The notes under the pieces: generated by a model | Told to the model about the DNA's origin: nothing | Seen by the model: the letters and a program-made list of their open reading frames with translations, nothing else | Databases searched by the model: none | Origin: Cunninghamia lanceolata | Lineage: Eukaryota; Streptophyta; Pinopsida; Cupressales; Cupressaceae | Length of the DNA stretch: 64,000 nucleotides | Direction of reading: 5' to 3' | Assembly (NCBI GenBank): GCA_027924645.1 | Contig: BSBN01000254.1 | Coordinates: 10,930,001-10,994,000, forward strand | Shown: positions 61,080 to 64,000 of the stretch, piece after piece | How positions within the stretch are numbered: the stretch's first letter is position 1 | Layout: each line of letters begins with the position of its first letter | Position numbers and translations under genes: made by a program

Positions 61080-62800
61080 ATGAGGGATATAGACCAAAGG
61101 TGACCAGTGGTAATTTGCCTTTCTAATTACATACCTAAGTCTTATCATCTGCTATTCCCATGCACAAACAATATAGCAGAGTATGAGGCCTTGGTCATTG
61201 GTCTCAAAATGGCAACATAATGGAAAATAAAGGAACTATAGATCTATGGTGACTCCTAACTAGTAATCAATCAAGTCAACGATGACTATCAGACCAAAGA
61301 TGACAAGTTAATCCTATACAAGCATATGGTCGATGAGTTTAAAGAATACTTTGTGATCATCTCCTTCAAGTAGATACCTCGCATTGAAAACAAAGTAGCA
61401 GATGCCATGGAAACCATTGCCTCACTCCTTGATATCCCAGAGAATGAGTCACAGTATGAGTTTTTGGTGGAGTCAGTTATGCAACTAGCTTATGATACCC
61501 CTGAAACATACTCCATATGCCTATTAGTCAGATTTGATTCACCTTGGTATGGTAATATTTACACTTACCTCAAGGATAACACCCTACCACTTGACTTGTC
61601 TTCTAACCAATGCCAAACCTTCATTCACCAAACCTCTCGTTACACCATTATCGTTGACACCCTATACCGATGAGGTCTAGATGGTACTTTACTCTGATGT
61701 TTAGAACGGGAAGAATCTCAAACCACCTTATGAGACATGCATGAAGGAATTTACAGAACACACTCTAGTGGTCCTTCTTTAGCTAAGAAACTCATGCGCT
61801 TGGGATACTATTGGCGAAACATGGAAACTAATTCATATCAGATTGTGAAGAAATACAAGCAGTGCTAGATACATGGAAACCTGATACATGCACTAGCTCA
61901 AGAGCTACAACCTTTAACGATACCTTGGCCCTTTTGTCAATGGGGACTCAACCTTGTGGGCAAAATTCACCCTTCATCATCTAATGACCACAAGTTTATA
62001 ATAACCACCACTAAATACTTTACCAAGTGGATTGAAGCCATTCCACTCACCAATGTCATAGGCAAACAGATTGCCTCCTTCATCCTGAATTACCTCACTT
62101 GAAGGTACAAAATTCCCTCATCCATTGTCACAGATAATAGAAGACCTTTCAAGAACCAAGATGTCCAAGAGCTTTGTGACAAATTCAAAATCCAACACCA
62201 TTTCTCCAGCCCTATTATCCACATGGCAATGGCTAAGCACAGGTATCCAATAAAACAATCTTGAAAATCCTCAAGAAAATAGTCAACGATGCCGGCTGTG
62301 ATTGGCACATACAACTAAATCCCGCTCTATGGGCCTATCAAACCAGTATACGCACTCCCATAGGTGCTACCCCTTGCACCCCTGTCTATGGATCAGAAGC
62401 CATTTTGCCCATCGAGGTTGACTTACCATTTCTAAGGTTGTCATTAAAAGGTCTTATTACCAATAAAGACTACAGAGTTTCCAGATTGCAAGAGTTAGAA
62501 CTATTGGAGGAAAAATGACAAAATGCCTTCAACCATCTCAAAGCATATCAGCAGAGAATGTCATGAAGCTACAATCACAGGGTCCATCCAAGGGTCTTGA
62601 ATGTTGGTGATCTAGTGCTTAAGGAAAATCCCCACAATCAAAAGGATCAGGAAAAGAAAGGTAAGTTTGAGCCCAACTGGCTTGGTCCTTATGTCATCAT
62701 TGCTGCATATGGATCGGGGACATATCAGTTAGTAACATCAGAAGGTGAGTTGTTCAATGATCCAATCAATAGTATGGATCTTCACTGGTTCTATACCTAA
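61080..62800 (+). pseudogene. Tat-lineage gypsy RNase H-integrase remnant (copy 2)
   Basis: Matches 10,590-12,300. RNase H has EYEALVIGLKM, with DLW.L in place of the acidic GDSQL strand because of stops. Integrase has KYFTKWIEAIPL, VTDNRRPFKN and, in a shifted frame, WAYQTSIRTPIGATPCTPVYG. The C-terminus reads FEPNWLGPYVI and MDLHWFYT to 62,800. The one-base deletion before the third acidic motif (near 62,212) is shared with copy 1. Independent stops are also present. Confidence 0.8.
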
Positions 62801-64000
62801 GAGAACCCTAATGTAAGGGTGGCAAAACTCAAAAAAAAAAAAATTTAAAAATAAAATATTAAAAAAAGCAAAAAAATTAAAAAGTGAAAAAACAACAAAA
62901 AATTGTCCTCTGGTGAAAACCTGGACAATAGGCGCCTTGGATAGGTACCATGATGAAAACCTAGAAAATAGGCGTCATGTGTACTTTTAGCTTTCATCCA
63001 AATAAAAACAAGTGGTGAAAACCTGGTAAACAGGTGCTACTTGTGGTAAACTGCCTTCTCAATCTTTGGGAAACCAATCACCTTGTGTCCATTCTTCCTA
63101 CCATCATTTCTCATCCGATCCATATCTGTTCCATAATAAAACACCTTGTGTAACCTAATGATAACCAATCATGGCTTGATACTCTATCCCTCTTGTCACC
63201 TTATCAACTAAGGTCTTATCCAGTATCCTATCCACAGTGTTAGCCTAGCATAGCGTCTATCGTCAGTATCATAGGTTCATCCCAAACTACGTTGCCTCTG
63301 CGTCGTCACATAGGCAAGGCCATTATCAATGCACCCTTGAGGCTCCACTTCCCGTCCATCCTGTTTCTGGTCGTCTATCCTCTAGTCTATCCATGGTCCA
63401 AGTCCCCAAATGGTGTTGCCTCTGCGTCATCACGTAGGCAAGGCCATTTAGAAATGCACCCCCGAGGCACTAGGTCAGTCCCTTAGGGTTCATTTTTACC
63501 AGGCATGCATGCAAGCACAAGAAAAACTCACTTTCAAATAGAAATCTTGATGCAAGACATCAACCTATCCAATGCAAAGCAAACATGAACCTAAAGAACT
63601 TTAACTGATTCTATCTAAATTATGGCAAGAAAACACATCTAATGCAAGAATGTTTTGTGTTTGTGATCAGGTTAACTTACAAAGTCTTGATTTTTGTTAT
63701 TATGTCTTTCTATGCTACTCGAGGATGTCAAAAACTAGAGATGCTATGATGGGGGCATAATAATTTTCTTTGTCTACTATTTGTGGATTAATCTTTAGTA
63801 ATGTGAAGCCTTGTCTAACGTCATGATCTATAAAAGATCATTGAGGACTTCAAAGGTCTAACATGAATGGGGGTAATCCTTGTTCGTTGATACACGCGAA
63901 ATACTTAGGTCATCTTAGTTCAATTATGCCTAGAGGATTGTATTAACTTGCTAAATCAAAATCCATGTAAGTGATACTCAGGTCATCTCAGTTCAAATTA
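62801..64000. other. Tat-like element spacer (copy 2), cut by the window edge
   Basis: Matches 12,301-13,500: an A-rich tract, TGAAAACCTGG-type repeats near 62,920-63,020, and two CGTCAC.TAGGCAAGGCCATT blocks near 63,300 and 63,430. No gene is seen. The duplication continues past the right edge. Confidence 0.6.

Overview
This window is nuclear DNA of a land plant with a large, retrotransposon-filled genome. The evidence is tRNA-Met primer sites (TGGTATCAGAGC-like), Ty1/copia and Ty3/gypsy families, a chromodomain chromovirus, a Tat-lineage gypsy element, a plant mobile domain (PMD) gene and a WRC-domain ORF. A large-genome seed plant such as a conifer would fit, but the sequence does not prove a species. 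Almost everything is nested, decayed LTR retrotransposons. There is no rRNA, tRNA, CRISPR or bacterial operon structure.

The organising feature is a head-to-tail duplication with a period of about 41.4 kb. Position 1 matches 41,369, and the similarity runs to the right edge (about 13.9 kb matches 64,000). The duplicated unit is a giant composite retroelement, called the host element here. An LTR end lies at 1-629. A primer site and leader follow, then a long nest of other elements, a gag fragment (27,721-28,465), an extra coiled-coil ORF (36,793-40,090), a complete LTR (40,317-44,801), and then the same leader and nest again. The middle LTR is shared, as expected from LTR-LTR unequal recombination.

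Copy 1 layout: antisense copia-1 remnant (1,228-3,180); AT-rich spacer with a two-unit tandem repeat; antisense copia-2 with LTRs and target-site duplication (4,488-8,677), lacking reverse transcriptase; a spacer with a 157-bp AT microsatellite; a 5'-truncated Tat-like gypsy with sense RNase H-integrase (about 10,590-12,300), an antisense PMD gene with TATA box and intron (14,400-17,120), and a 3' LTR (17,408-about 18,529); a copia remnant; an unassigned AT-rich stretch; a small genic island (23.5-25.7 kb) with an intact WRC-like ORF; an inverted second PMD copy (26,206-27,720); host-element gag; a complete chromovirus on the minus strand (28,820-36,787, TSD ATTTG); and the host-element extra ORF.

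Copy 2 layout: the same order from 41,369. It carries two insertions absent from copy 1: a 2.8-kb solo-LTR-like insertion inside the host LTR (41,700-44,498) and a complete sense copia-3 (46,340-52,632, TSD ATGAC). The uninterrupted sites can be read in copy 1. Relative order: copia-1, copia-2 and Tat inserted and decayed first, then the tandem duplication, then the solo LTR and copia-3.

The coding regions of the younger elements keep their frame but carry many nonsense codons, and most of these are TAG. This is the pattern expected from deamination of methylated CAG (CHG) sites. The WRC-like ORF is the only clearly open, gene-like ORF in the window.
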